Shown in pieces: positions 12,290 to 23,739 of a stretch of DNA of 64,000 bases. The stretch comes from Lantana camara (lineage: Eukaryota > Streptophyta > Magnoliopsida > Lamiales > Verbenaceae). The notes under the pieces were generated by a model that was given only the letters and a program-made list of their open reading frames with translations, was not told the DNA's origin and made no database searches. Position 1 is the stretch's first letter. Every line of letters begins with the position of its first letter. Both the position numbers and the translations under genes were made by a program. The DNA is taken from positions 47,335,001 to 47,399,000 of the forward strand of contig CM074856.1 in the NCBI GenBank assembly GCA_037501455.1, written 5' to 3'.

Positions 12290-15200
12290 ATGACAAAAGC
12301 GGATAGGATTAAACAAGATCATACAAGCCTGGAAGAATACTACAGTACAAGCCGGAGTATCTGGGCAGAAATAGATCGTCGGAGACCAAACCCGATGGAG
12401 TCTCCGGCCGATATTACCAAGTACAACCAAATTCAAGATGAGCATCGCCTTTTCAAGTTCTTGTCTGGATTAAACACTGAATATGATCCGATTGTGCATG
12501 AAATTCTTAGGGAACAGAAATTACCCTCAGTCGACGCGGCCTACGCCGTGGTTCGCCGGGAAGCCACCAGGAAGATCATCTTGGGATCAACGGCAACCTC
12601 CATCGAAGCAAACCCATCATCGGGTATTGGATCTGGGATGATAATTCATGGCCAAGGGACAAAAGTGCAGAACCGAAAACCTTCACGCAGGTCGGATCCG
12701 GTGAAAAACCCAACGGATTCCTCATCCCGACGGAAGTCCGACACGGTATGTGATCACTGCGGTAAACCGGGGCATCTGGAGAAGGATTGCTTTGAGATTG
12801 TCGGTTATCGCGACTGGTGGGATCTCAAGGGACGCAAGTCCGTGCCGAAAAAGGGAAAAAATCGGAGCTTTGCGGCGGTGGTCGACGGGAATCCCATCGG
12901 AGAAGATGATCAGAGAGTGGGGAAGGTCGCAATCGGCTTTGCACAACAGAAGAAGGGTTGGGAAATGACCCAGAAGTATGACCCGGATCACACCACAAAT
13001 GACCCGGCTGCGCAATCTCACTCCCAAAACACTCCAGGTATAGGGCAAGGGTGGAGGAAAAGACCCTCTTGCCCTTTGACTCAACCTTTTGCCAATTTAT
13101 GTATTGATGATGCACGAGCCAATTTATGTATAGATGATGATTTGCACAGTACATGGCCTTCTTTACATATTGTTAACAATCCTATGTCTGAAAAAAATAA
13201 GAATTCTGCTTGGATATTTGATTGTGGTGCGACGGACACTGTCACATATGATCCCTCTGATATTATTTCCCCTCAAGTTCCTAGGCGAGATATCTTGCAA
13301 ACTGCTAGTGGTGAACATGTTTCTGTTACGGGTGGAGGTGTTATTGAACTGAATCCAACATTGAAGCTCTCTAATTGTCTGCTTGTTCCCTCACTATCGA
13401 ATAAGTTGTTGTCTATTAGTCATGTGACTAAGGAACTCAATTGCACGGTTGTAATGTATCCCACTTTCTGTGTATTGCAGGATATCCGTTCGAGGGAGAT
13501 AATTGGGCGTGGCACTGAAAGGGACGGCCTGTACTATGTGGACGAGGTGACTTCTGAGGGACGGACTCTATTGGCACAAGGTTCAGTTGATAGGCAAAGT
13601 TGGTTGTGGCATCGGCGTCTGGGGCATCCCTCTGAGGGTTATCTAAAAAAACTTTTTCCTCAGTTTTCTAGTAAACATATTTCTTGTGAGACTTGTGTTT
13701 TGGCCAAAAGCCACAGACAACCTTTGTTTTTGAATAATACTCGTATTGAAGTTCCTTTCTCTTTGATACACTCTGATGTTTGGGGGCCAGCCCCGATTAT
13801 TGGGGGAGGGGGTTTTCGGTATTTCGTGCTCTTTATTGATGATTGCACTCGTATGTGCTGGATATATTTTTTGAAGCACAAGTCTGAGGTGTTTGATAAG
13901 TTTCTCCATTTTTACCGTATGATTAACACCCAATTTGGTGCTCAAATCAAAATTCTTCGGTCTGATAATGGGGGGGAGTTTATTACTCAAAAATTCCATA
14001 CTTTCTTCTCAGAAAATGGCCTAATTCATCAAACAACTTGCCCAAATACACCACAACAGAATGGCGTTGCTGAACGAAAAAATCGATTTCTCTTAGAAAT
14101 TACTCGGGCTTTGATGTTTGAATCCCGAGTCCCTACATCATTCTGGCCTGAGGCCGTTGCAACCGCCACTTATTTGGCCAATCGTTTGCCCACCAAAATT
14201 CTCAACTTCCGCCCTCCTATTCAAACTCTGAGTGATTTTACCCTTATTCCTCCTGCCCTGGCATTAACCCCACGGGTTTTTGGGTGTACTGTATTTGTTC
14301 ATATACCAAAGACACATCGTTCTAAACTTGAGCCCTGTTTCGAAAAATGTGTTTTTGTGGGGTATGGGATTCACCAAAAGGGGTACCGCTGCTATAACCC
14401 TAAAACCCGGCGTATGTTTGTCACAGTTGATTGTGATTTTGTTGAGACTGAGTATTATTACCTTGCCCCAACACAGCCTAGTAGTCAGGGGGAGAGAGAA
14501 AACCAGCAAGACCCACTAGAATGGTTGGGTGCAAGTCCCTTACTTGAAACGAGTCCGTCTCCCTCTAGCCACCTCGAAGACGAAGTGCAGACCAATCAGA
14601 ATGTGCACGAGGCCCCTCTATCTCCCTCAACCGATATCCCCGAGGTTAGTGCTGATAATTTATCTCATATGAACTCTTCTATCACTGTCCCTGTTACTAT
14701 TCCTGGTGTTAGTAGTGAAAGTTCAGAGGGTGTTGGAAGTCCCGTGGAAAACAGGGAGAACAGGTACACACTCCCACCTCGAAGTACTCGCGGAATTCCT
14801 CCAAAGAGATACTCACCAGAGCGGGAGCCTAGATCACAAAGGTACCCAGTGGTAGATTTAGTCAGGGGGAGTCTGACAAACTCTGCTAAAGCTTTTGCAT
14901 CAGCTATCTACTCTGATGAGATACCGAGAAATGTGGAGGAAGCAATGGGAATCCCAGAGTGGGCAGAGGCGATGAACAATGAGATGAGTGCCCTGAGGAA
15001 GAGTGACACTTGGGAAAAATGTGTGTTACCACCCGGCAAGAAACCAGTTGGATGTCGGTGGGTATATACAATAAAAAGAAAAGCAGATGGATCAATCGAG
15101 CGATACAAAGCTCGACTAGTGGCAAAAGGGTATACTCAAACATATGGAGTAGATTATGGGGAGACCTTCTCACCAGTGGCAAAGATCAATACTATACGAG

Positions 15201-16456
15201 TTCTGTTCTCCGTTGCTGCAAACATGGATTGGCCTCTCCATCAGTTTGATGTAAAGAACGCTTTCCTCCATGGGGATCTGACAGAGGAGGTTTATATGGA
15301 ATGTCCACCGGGATTCTCCCATGAATTCGCAGCTCAGGAAGTGTGCAAACTGAAGAAGTCATTGTACGGGTTGAAACAATCTCCTAGAGCCTGGTTTGGA
15401 AGGTTTACTGTTGCGATGAGAAGGTATGGTTGCAAGCAAAGCAATTCAGACCATACACTCTTCCTTAAAAGAAGAGACGGGAAGGTCACGTGTCTTATTA
15501 TCTATGTGGATGATATGGTGATAACCGGAGATGATGTCGAGGAGATAAAGAATCTTCAGAAGAATCTATTCAGGGAATTCGAGATGAAAGATTTGGGAAA
15601 TCTAAAATACTTTCTCGGTATTGAGGTGATGAGATCAAATCAAGGAATTTACATTTCACAGCGAAAGTACATTCTTGATCTCTTAGCAGAAGCCGGGATG
15701 TTAGAATGCAAGCCAGCTGACACCCCTATGGTCGTAAATCATGGACTGAAGATATGGGAAGGAGCTGAAACCACTGATCAGAGGAGATACCAACACTTGG
15801 TAGGAAAGCTCATCTATCTGTCTCATACGAGACCTGACATTGCATATGCAGTAGGAGTGGTTAGCCAGTTTATGCATAAACCACAGAAAGATCATATGGA
15901 GGTTGCGTTAAGGATATTGAGATACTTGAAGGGGTCACCAGACACAGGGATTCTTTACAGGAAGAATAGTCATTTGAGGGTAGAAGCATACACAGATGCA
16001 GATTGGGCAGGGAGTCCCATGGACCGAAGATCCACATCGGGGTACTTTACCTTTGTAGGTGGCAATCTGGTAACCTGGAAAAGCAAGAAGCAGAAAGTAG
16101 TAGGACTCTCAAGTGCTGAGGCAGAATTCAGAGGGATTGCAAAGGGGTTATCAGAGGTTTTGTGGCTTAGGAAGCTAATGGCAGAACTCGGGTATCCACC
16201 AGATGAGGCATGTCCCTTAAAGTGCGATAACAAGGCAGCAATTCAGATTTCTGAAAATCCAGTTCAGCACGATAGGACTAAGCATGTGGAGGTTGATCGA
16301 CACTTTGTAAAAGAGAAACTGGAGGGTGGAGTTATCTCTCTACCATTTGTCCGTTCAGAGGACCAATTGGCCGATATCCTTACCAAAGCAACCACAGGGT
16401 GTCTCTTCCATGATGTGCTGTGCAAGTTAGGTGTCGTGTGCCCCGTGACGACCTAA
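12290..16456 (+). CDS. Copia gag-pol polyprotein
   Basis: The ORF encodes 1388 aa from the first in-frame ATG. Gag-like codons continue upstream in frame to about 12095, so the true N-terminus is missing. Domains in order: gag (residues 1-150); a CCHC zinc knuckle, CDHCGKPGHLEKDC (154-167); an aspartic protease with DCGAT (311-315), a variant of the usual DSGA; the integrase HHCC region from WHRRLGHPS (about 440); the DDE core with HSDVWGP, LRSDNGGEF (about 556) and NTPQQNGVAERKNR; reverse transcriptase (about 885-1130) with the active site YVDDM near 1072; and RNase H from DADWAGSPMDRRSTSGY (about 1235). The order protease-integrase-RT-RNase H is diagnostic of Copia. There is no stop or frameshift, suggesting a fairly young copy. 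Confidence 0.95.
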   Translation: MTKADRIKQDHTSLEEYYSTSRSIWAEIDRRRPNPMESPADITKYNQIQDEHRLFKFLSGLNTEYDPIVHEILREQKLPSVDAAYAVVRREATRKIILGSTATSIEANPSSGIGSGMIIHGQGTKVQNRKPSRRSDPVKNPTDSSSRRKSDTVCDHCGKPGHLEKDCFEIVGYRDWWDLKGRKSVPKKGKNRSFAAVVDGNPIGEDDQRVGKVAIGFAQQKKGWEMTQKYDPDHTTNDPAAQSHSQNTPGIGQGWRKRPSCPLTQPFANLCIDDARANLCIDDDLHSTWPSLHIVNNPMSEKNKNSAWIFDCGATDTVTYDPSDIISPQVPRRDILQTASGEHVSVTGGGVIELNPTLKLSNCLLVPSLSNKLLSISHVTKELNCTVVMYPTFCVLQDIRSREIIGRGTERDGLYYVDEVTSEGRTLLAQGSVDRQSWLWHRRLGHPSEGYLKKLFPQFSSKHISCETCVLAKSHRQPLFLNNTRIEVPFSLIHSDVWGPAPIIGGGGFRYFVLFIDDCTRMCWIYFLKHKSEVFDKFLHFYRMINTQFGAQIKILRSDNGGEFITQKFHTFFSENGLIHQTTCPNTPQQNGVAERKNRFLLEITRALMFESRVPTSFWPEAVATATYLANRLPTKILNFRPPIQTLSDFTLIPPALALTPRVFGCTVFVHIPKTHRSKLEPCFEKCVFVGYGIHQKGYRCYNPKTRRMFVTVDCDFVETEYYYLAPTQPSSQGERENQQDPLEWLGASPLLETSPSPSSHLEDEVQTNQNVHEAPLSPSTDIPEVSADNLSHMNSSITVPVTIPGVSSESSEGVGSPVENRENRYTLPPRSTRGIPPKRYSPEREPRSQRYPVVDLVRGSLTNSAKAFASAIYSDEIPRNVEEAMGIPEWAEAMNNEMSALRKSDTWEKCVLPPGKKPVGCRWVYTIKRKADGSIERYKARLVAKGYTQTYGVDYGETFSPVAKINTIRVLFSVAANMDWPLHQFDVKNAFLHGDLTEEVYMECPPGFSHEFAAQEVCKLKKSLYGLKQSPRAWFGRFTVAMRRYGCKQSNSDHTLFLKRRDGKVTCLIIYVDDMVITGDDVEEIKNLQKNLFREFEMKDLGNLKYFLGIEVMRSNQGIYISQRKYILDLLAEAGMLECKPADTPMVVNHGLKIWEGAETTDQRRYQHLVGKLIYLSHTRPDIAYAVGVVSQFMHKPQKDHMEVALRILRYLKGSPDTGILYRKNSHLRVEAYTDADWAGSPMDRRSTSGYFTFVGGNLVTWKSKKQKVVGLSSAEAEFRGIAKGLSEVLWLRKLMAELGYPPDEACPLKCDNKAAIQISENPVQHDRTKHVEVDRHFVKEKLEGGVISLPFVRSEDQLADILTKATTGCLFHDVLCKLGVVCPVTT

Positions 16457-16468
16457 CTTGAGGGGGAG

Positions 16469-16647
16469 TGTTGACTCAGCTAAATAAGGAAGTTATTAGA
16501 ATCCCTTAAAATCAGGACTAATTAGTTGGAGTGTATAGGATTCCTATCTTCTATATATTACGTCTCTGTATCAGTTTTCCCTAAGAAGAAGAAATTAACA
16601 ATGAATACATTATCTTTTACCTATCTTATTTGTTCCGTTTATCAATA
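16469..16647 (+). repeat. 3' LTR of the Copia element
   Basis: The LTR starts TGTTGACTCAGC directly after the polypurine tract GGGGGAG and ends near TATCAATA (end uncertain by a few bases). It is about 175 bp and includes TATATATTAC near 16550. With no 5' LTR present, the boundary and age cannot be fixed. Confidence 0.7.
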
Positions 16648-16659
16648 CCTTTACTTCCT

Positions 16660-16865
16660 TTCCTGAATCTTTTGCCAATTTATTGTTGTTAAATTGTATA
16701 AAGGGTTTGAGTTCATTTAAGTAAGGTCTTGGGTTTGAACCTTGTGGATATAAAAAGCTACGTTGAGAGAAGTTCCTGTAAAAAGCGTCTTCAGTACCTC
16801 GAGAGATTAGTCTCTCATTCAATTGGGTGAGGGGGAAACTCTTAGTGATCAAAAAATTGAACAAA
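16660..16865 (+). repeat. SINE-like dispersed repeat next to the HMA 3' end
   Basis: GGGTTTGAACC at 16731-16741 matches a polymerase III B box (GGTTCGANNCC). It is followed by a body (GTACCTCGAGAGATTAGTCT and onward) whose style matches common plant tRNA-derived SINEs. An A box is not clear, so this could be a truncated SINE. No ORF is supported here. Confidence 0.35.
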
Positions 16866-17051
16866 CTACTTTCCTCTTGAACAAGATACAGCTATAGCCT
16901 AACAGCACCCTAGATTAATCATGAAAGTTTTTAAATTACATTTCTAGAAAAAGATTAAGAAGATATATAGGAGCAATGACTTCTTCCATCAATCTCCTAA
17001 ATCACAATAAGCTTCTAATACATGTTAGAGCTACGTCCCAAAAAAATATTT

Positions 17052-20000
17052 CTATCTTGGAGTATGTCCACAACACTCTTCATCTTCATGTTTGTGGGAA
17101 TGACTAATGCTGTGTGATAGTGAGGAGCTCTTACAGCTTGTACTGTGTGGATGATGATCACGTTCCACTCCGTCAACTTTCGCATCTTCCGATTTCCCAC
17201 AATTACTGTGAATGGCTTCGTGCGAATGACAATGTCCATTGTGACTGTGCTTTTCGGGGCTCGAACACTTCCTTTGAGATTCGATGTCAGAACGAGGCGA
17301 CTTATGCTTGGATGAATTGCAACATTTTCTGCCCCGTCTCATCGTTCCTCTCAGTAACAACATGCTATTGAAGATGACTAGCAAGCATGTTCCGACATCA
17401 GCCATCACTGCAGCCCACACCAGGGGGTGACCGCCTACGGCCAATCCCAGAATGCCCGCCTTGGTTGCAACAGAGATGATTACGTTTTCAATTATTTTCC
17501 TCTTAGCTTTCTTTGCAATACGGAAGGCTTTTGGTATCCTCTGTATATCGTTCGACATCAAAACAATGTCGCCTGATTCGGTTGCCAGTGCCGACCCTGA
17601 GACGCCCATAGAGATCCCGACGTTGGCTGTTGCTAGTGCAGGAGCATCATTGAGACCGTCGCCTATCATGGCAGTGGGGCCTGATTTCTGGAGCTCTCTA
17701 ATTATTCTTGCTTTGTCTTCTGGTAGAAGATTGGAGTGAATAACATCTAACGCTCCGCCCAACTGATGGACGTGATTTGATTTTGTCAATGGTGTGGAAA
17801 TGCTGCTGTATTGAATTGGAGAAGTGTGGAGGGGAGTAAATTGTTAAGTTTACCTGCTCCTGTGCGCTTTTGGCAGCTCCATGGCAATCTCCGGTTAACA
17901 TCACAGTCCTAATGCCCATCGACTTGAGGTCGTTTATTGCTTCCCTTGCTCCTGTTCGACAAGAGTCAGAGAGACAGAAGATGCCGGCTGGAGATGGTCC
18001 GAAGAAGATATAACCAATAGACTTCCCTTCTGTGTCATAACCTTCTAATTTGGGAACTGTACGTGAAAATTAGTGTTTTTGCTCAAGAAGCCTGGGAAAA
18101 AATCTGAATAATTAAATTTGTGACTAGAGATAAGAGCTTTCACCTGCAGTGCACCCGGCTCGCTTAGCCATTTTTGCATTTCCAATATATATTTCAATAT
18201 CTTCAATTTTTCCACAAATTCCTTCACCTGGAAAATTCTGTAAGTCCTCCACTCTCTCGGGTTTGGGCTCGACTCCCTGCCCTCGTGCAAAGTCAACCAG
18301 AGCAGCTGCCATTGGATGACTTGATTTGGATTCTATGCTTGAAACCCTGATATGTATACAGGATTAAAAAACATCCCTAAATGACGATGCAATGAGTTTG
18401 AAATTTAAATGTATACATGATAAACAGAAACAAACAAGTACCAATATAGCAGTGAGTTCAAGCTGAAATCGTGGTTGAGGGATTGGAAATCCACCACCAT
18501 GAATTCTCCTCTGGTTATTGTCCCGGTCTTGTCGAAGGCCATGGTTTTTATCTGAGCAAGATTTTCGAGATGTTCAGCTCCTTTGAACAGAACACCGAGT
18601 GTTGCCGCTTTTGATAGGGAACAAAACATGGCAACGGGAGTGGAGAGAAGAAGCGCGCATGGGCATCCACTCACTAGTACGACCAGAGCCAAGTGGTACC
18701 ATTTTTTCTTGTTTTTGATATGGAATGCCAAAGGGATTATGGCTAATAGAACCGATATCAATACTATAGCTGCATTGAGTTCAAAAGAGTCAGCATTTGG
18801 AATCATGGTGAGCCATGTGATCTTAATGTTGTAATGATAAAACTCCTATGATCCTTATCAGGGACGAAGCAAGGGGAGTAGGGGACTGGAATACGAAAAG
18901 GACAATATTTAAGAAGAATGAAATCTTTGCCTCATTCCTAACCTGGTGTATAGTACTTGGCGCACTTGTCCATAAATCTTTGTGTTCGAGATTTTTTATT
19001 CTGCGCATCTTCGACAATTTTCGCCATTCTAGCAACCACACAATCTTCCACCACCGCCGTCGTTCTAATGCTTACGTAGCCTAAAAATGCAGCAAATCAG
19101 ACCAAAACTCAACAACTAAAAAGAGAAATATCAAGAATCAAACATTTTTACCATTCAGATTAATTGTGCTGGCCCAAACAATAGAGTCCTTTGCCTTAGC
19201 AACAGGAAAGGACTCTCCGGTCATTATTTTCTCATCAACCTCACATTGTCCATCCACAACGACTCCATCAATCGGGATGGTTTCACCGGCCTTCACCGCT
19301 AGCACCGTGTTCAATTTAATTTCATCTGCATTGATTTCTTCACCAGTATCAGCTAGAACAGCTCTTTGAGGTACTACACTCACTAACGATGACATAACAG
19401 CAGTTGCCTACACGAATGTGAAAATTCTCAGTTGGACATTTCGTCGAACAACTGGTGACGTCTAGTTTTAAAAGGAAATTGTAACCGCCAAAAGTGCGAT
19501 TTTGAAGCTTCACTCAATTTGTATGCCATACACTATGAATTTCATTGTCAGTAACAGAAAAAAAAAAAAAAAGTCATTGGAATTGCCGTTGCAAACCTTA
19601 CTACTTGCCCTCGACTCCAACCAATCCGATATCGTAAACAAGAACACGATCGTAGCAGCTTCCCAGTAGTCATGCAAGGCGATCGATCCGGAAACTGCAT
19701 CGCGTTTACATAATTTAGCAGCACATTCATGAAATCACAAACTTCGTATAAAAACAACAATAGCAAATACCTGTAATCAAGACAAGAATGTTGATATCAA
19801 GTTTGAAATTCCGAATCGCAGCGAAAGCCTTGAGAATAATTGGTGGGATCCCAACAGCAATTGCTACGGTGGCTAACCAACGAAGAGGGCTGTAGACATA
19901 CTTCAGCATTGACAGCAAAAGTAATACACCACAAGCAAGTGCATACGGACTCGGCCATTTGTTCTTATAATTTGCCTTCCCTTCTACCTTGATGTTTGCT

Positions 20001-21314
20001 TCCAATCTTGCTTGATTCAGTGCCTTAACTGCAACGAAACAACACCCAGAAAAATGAAAAAGAAATAAAATTAATTGAAGTTTGAAAAATTACAAAAACT
20101 TCCCCTGAGATGCTCTTAGAGCCGACCCGTATATTACATATTCGTGAATATCAATTCAATCAATCTACGTGTAACGGGTTGTAGTAATTATTCTCGTTAT
20201 GATTTACGAGGCATTAACGCTTCGTTGTTGGTTCTCCAACTACTCCCAATCGAATTTGAATATATCTATGTCTATTTGTTCATAGATACAGATACTTACG
20301 ACTATGATTTACGAGGCATTAGCTCCAAATTAGTGGAATTCATCAGCCAAATTAAGTGATAATTACATAAATTGGCATATGTGATTAAGACAAAAGCCCA
20401 GCCAACGACCGCCTGGTGATTGAAAAGGACTGTAGTATAATTTTCACTGAACTTGGATTTTGTCCTTGCGCTCTTTCTTTGTGGTTTGGGCATTTATTTA
20501 TTTATTGTTATTTTATAATTCATTTATTTGAATTCGAGACGAGTTGGATTAAACATTTAATTGAATTCTTTAAATTTTTATTTAAAAAAAATTAAAATAA
20601 AAGTTTATGCAGTTTATTCAATGTACTAGAATAAAATCACAACTTACATTTATTATTCCCTTTTGACTTTGAGGAATTACCATTTAAACTATATGCAATG
20701 TAAAATTTCCAAAAATATTGCACATTTATTTATTTTTTTTGGAATAACAATATTGCACATTATTGCAAAGATCATGGTCTACATGTAAGTTTACAAATCA
20801 GATGAAATAGTTTGTTCAAATTAATACGATACAATATCGACAATGTAACATTTCAAAAAATACCGTGTATTTATTCCAAATATCATGATCTATTCCGTAA
20901 TTTTCCAAACCCGACGAAATAATTTGTTCAAATTAATTCGTTATATTTGAAATTTTATGATATCATTTATCGCAAATATCATGATCTACACCGTAAATTA
21001 TCAAATAAAAATAAACAATTTTCTTGTAATTTCACCTAACCTCAGGGGTGGTAAATGTAATTCGCCCAAAAGTAAAACCATAATCTAGCAAAGAAGCAAA
21101 AGCAGAAGTTACCAATCTGAAGCTGGGAAACAAGGAGAGCATCATGAACAACGATGACAGTTTTGGTGGGAACAATCACGTAAACTTCATTGACACCTTC
21201 AAATGACTGCACAATCTTCTCGATCAACGGGACTTCAGAAGAGCAGCAAAGTCCCAAAACATCGAAGTAGCTTTTCTGCAACTTTTTCGACGCAGATTTT
21301 TTTATGGCTTCCAT
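17052..21314 (-). CDS. HMA2/3-like: P1B-type Zn/Cd-transporting ATPase, HMA2/3/4 group
   Basis: Nine exons join in frame on the minus strand: 21314-21113, 20028-19771, 19694-19597, 19407-19152, 19080-18943, 18769-18442, 18346-18144, 18056-17854, 17762-17052 (798 aa). All introns are GT-AG. The protein pumps Zn2+/Cd2+ (possibly Co2+/Pb2+) across a membrane using ATP. Motifs: N-terminal HMA domain with CCSSE (residues 23-27), the CCxxE form of plant Zn/Cd pumps; actuator TGES (249-252); metal-site CPC (353-355); phosphorylated Asp in DKTGT (397); HP (437-438); GDGLNDAP (596-603). The tail after the last membrane segment (about 700-798) is short but rich in His and Cys ([23 protein letters not shown]). 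Length is closer to Arabidopsis HMA3 (about 760 aa) than HMA2 or HMA4, so orthology within the group is open. All catalytic motifs are intact. Confidence 0.95.
20029..21112 (-). other. Long first intron of HMA with diverged repeats
   Basis: This 1084-bp intron holds three diverged copies of a roughly 105-bp unit (markers ATCATGGTCTAC near 20771, ATCATGATCTATTCC near 20882, ATCATGATCTACACC near 20979). It also has a fragment (AAAATTACAAAAACTTCCCC, about 20085-20105) resembling the MITE ends at 4900-5186. The words TATGATTTACGAGGCATTA appear twice (about 20198 and 20303). No other gene is seen in it. Confidence 0.6.
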
Positions 21315-21384
21315 ATAAGTAATCTATATGTATATCTTCTTCACAGCCTTTTGATGAGTTAGATGTATTGTGATGGAGAGTGAG

Positions 21385-21421
21385 TGAAAAACACTCTTGA
21401 TACCGCAGCTTATATAAAAAG
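21385..21421 (-). promoter_or_regulatory. Core promoter (TATA box) of the HMA gene
   Basis: On the minus strand TTTATATAAG occurs at about 21410-21420, some 95 bp upstream of the ATG at 21314. This predicts transcription start near 21385-21390 and a 5' UTR of about 70-75 bp. No metal-response element was identified by eye. Confidence 0.6.
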
Positions 21422-21479
21422 CTCATGCAAAAATGGCGAAAGCTAAAAGCAGATAAGGAGAGAGTTAGCTTTTACATGA

Positions 21480-23560
21480 AAAAAAGCTGAAAGCTGCGTC
21501 GGACTGCACCACCACTAATTTGTCTGTTAATGGAAATTATAGTGTCCGATTTCAAGGGAAATTGCTTATTCAAGTACTCCTTTTCGATGTGGTGTAGATA
21601 CGATGACACGGATGCGATACGGCATGAATACAATGATACGATTTATTTTTTTTTTAAATTTTCTACATAAATAGTGTTGAATACGATATTCATAATGAGA
21701 GTCCAATACGATACGACACAATAAAATAATATTTTTAAAAGTGTTATCTCGGTAAGGAAAGCCAAGACTCCTTTGGATATTTTAATAGGTAATTAATTAA
21801 TTGGTCATTATTAATTAACCTTTATTTGTTTTGAATTTCAGGGCTGGTTTAAAGTTCTTTAAATCCCATTAATATGTATTTTCACTTTAAATAATAGAGT
21901 TTAATGCGTCTTTTCTACCGTGTAATGTCAAATATATCATATAAGTTGGAATATTACGCAAAACCCTCAACTGCTTTGACTTTTTTTTTTTTTTCTTTTT
22001 TTTTTAAACACCATGTAAATTTTTTTCTTTATTTAGGGGGTTGTTTTTAAATTTTAACATATATGATGCACCAATAATATTTTTAAAAAAATTATAGTTT
22101 TTTTTATTATGGTGTTAAATACCTATATACACATATTATGTCGTATAAATGATGTTGTATCATGTATTACCATGTTGGTGTTCCTATGTCAAAGATTACT
22201 GTAAAGTTTATTACCATGTTGGTGTTCCTATGTTGGGGACTTCCATTAGCAAAAGTCAAAACACTTGAGAAATATTGTTTTCATGATCAAACTTTATATA
22301 TATATAACACAATACTCATGTGAGTCATAGTCGCATAGTTTTACACGTTTCTGTGTTGTGAATAAGACGCAAATAGTTGAGAGAATGAATTTGAAAGAAA
22401 GAAGTTGGAATCCACATGTAAAATGCACTGTCTAGGTAGGTATTATTAGTTTTTTCCGAATCCTTCATTTTTATCGTGTAAGGAATGAGAATTCCATATC
22501 ATATACGCTTTATTAAAAAAGATAAGAAATAATATTCTCCTTATTGAAGATGTTAATTAAATCTATATATAGTACATAGAAAATCAATATAATTGTTTAT
22601 AGGAATGCAGGCCATTAGATTTTGCCATTTAGGTGTTAAAAAAAATGATAAATCCAATAACTATGAAACTAGTGGATTGAGTTAAATTTCGAGTCAATTT
22701 GAAAAAAGAAAAACTAGCTTGGACAATCGGCTATAATAGGCATACATTATCAAATGTGTCATAATATTAGTGTCTTATTGCTTGATAAATTTTTTAAAAT
22801 ATATAGTCGTGTTTGTATTATGACGTATTCATACGGTAGTATTGATGTTTAGAGATCACAAGTGATCCATATGATCAATCCAACTGATTATACAACTTTA
22901 CTCTTATTCCATGATCGGCAAATTTAACTTAACTTCATTTTGTTTTTATTATTTTGTTTGATCATCATGCCTACTTGACTTAATTTGGGAAATAAAAAGT
23001 TATAGCTATCACAAAATAACACTAACGTACAGCATGATTCAATAATTGCCGTAGTTCGGTTGTGTTTAACTTAGAGAAATTGACCCATTAACAGATTTAC
23101 AAATATTTTCATGAATTTTCGAATATTTGATTTTTACAGACTATGGACAGGTCTTTAAGGGTTTAATTTTTTGAACTTTAAATGTGATTTTTGTTAATGT
23201 GGAATTTTCAAAATTGAAAATAATATAAAATATATAAATACATATACCACCTCAGAATGTAAAAGTAATTACAAATAAGTCACTCCAGTATTAATTGCAC
23301 CAAGACCTCTAAAAATAATAAAATATTAAAAACGTTAATATTGTCTATAATATCTAAAGGATTATTATGTATTTATTCCCAAACCTTAGAAACACTATAT
23401 GCAATTTATATATTATATAAAAAGGGCAAAGGGTTTCACAGTTCGCGATACACCACCTTCTTGGTATACGTACCTAATTAATATACTCCTAGTCCCTAGA
23501 TCATTTCATTCAATAAATTTATATATAACGAAATGACACGCACCTATAGCTAGTTTTATC
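21480..23560. other. Intergenic DNA upstream of HMA
   Basis: AT-rich and without a supportable gene. It contains one copy of a dispersed repeat (21583-21755, listed separately). A 15-bp phrase, ACCATGTTGGTGTTC, occurs twice about 40 bp apart near 22170 and 22213. Confidence 0.5.
21583..21755 (-). repeat. Dispersed repeat family, copy 1
   Basis: On the minus strand it reads AAAAATATTATTTTATTGTG, then a GTCGTATCGTATTGG block, a TTCAACAC block and CGTATC.../CGTATCGCATCCGTGTC motifs. The same order of motifs occurs at 26800-26960 and 35985-36155 on the plus strand, with a weaker copy near 28050-28165. Class unknown; no TIRs or coding are visible. Confidence 0.6.
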
Positions 23561-23565
23561 GACCA

Positions 23566-23735
23566 CAAAGTGGTGTAACTTAGTGGTTCCACGATATATT
23601 AGTTTAATTAATATTTTCGTGTTTGAGATTCTGGTTACGCAACTACCATAAACAATGAAGGTTTTACACTTTAGTAGTTCGACCTGATTCAATACATAAA
23701 AATAGACTATAAAAAAAAATTTAGTTTTGCCTATA
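23566..23735 (+). mobile_element. Candidate tRNA-derived SINE
   Basis: GTAACTTAGTGG at 23575-23586 fits the A box, and GTGTTTGAGATTC at 23619-23631 fits the B box, with about 35-45 bp between them as in tRNA-derived promoters. An A-rich stretch (ACTATAAAAAAAAATTTA, around 23706-23723) could be the tail. Target duplications were not identified. Confidence 0.45.
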
Positions 23736-23739
23736 TATA

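Larger units (their letters stand above)
12095..16647 (+). mobile_element. 5'-truncated Ty1/Copia retrotransposon
   Basis: Gag-like coding sequence is recognisable from about 12105. It is followed by a long open polyprotein, a polypurine tract (GAGGGGGAG, 16460-16468) and a 3' LTR. No 5' LTR, primer-binding site or gag start is found upstream, where an in-frame stop near 12090 precedes unrelated AT-rich sequence. The element therefore lost its 5' part although its ORF remains undamaged. It ends about 400 bp from the HMA stop codon, in the opposite orientation to that gene. Confidence 0.9.
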
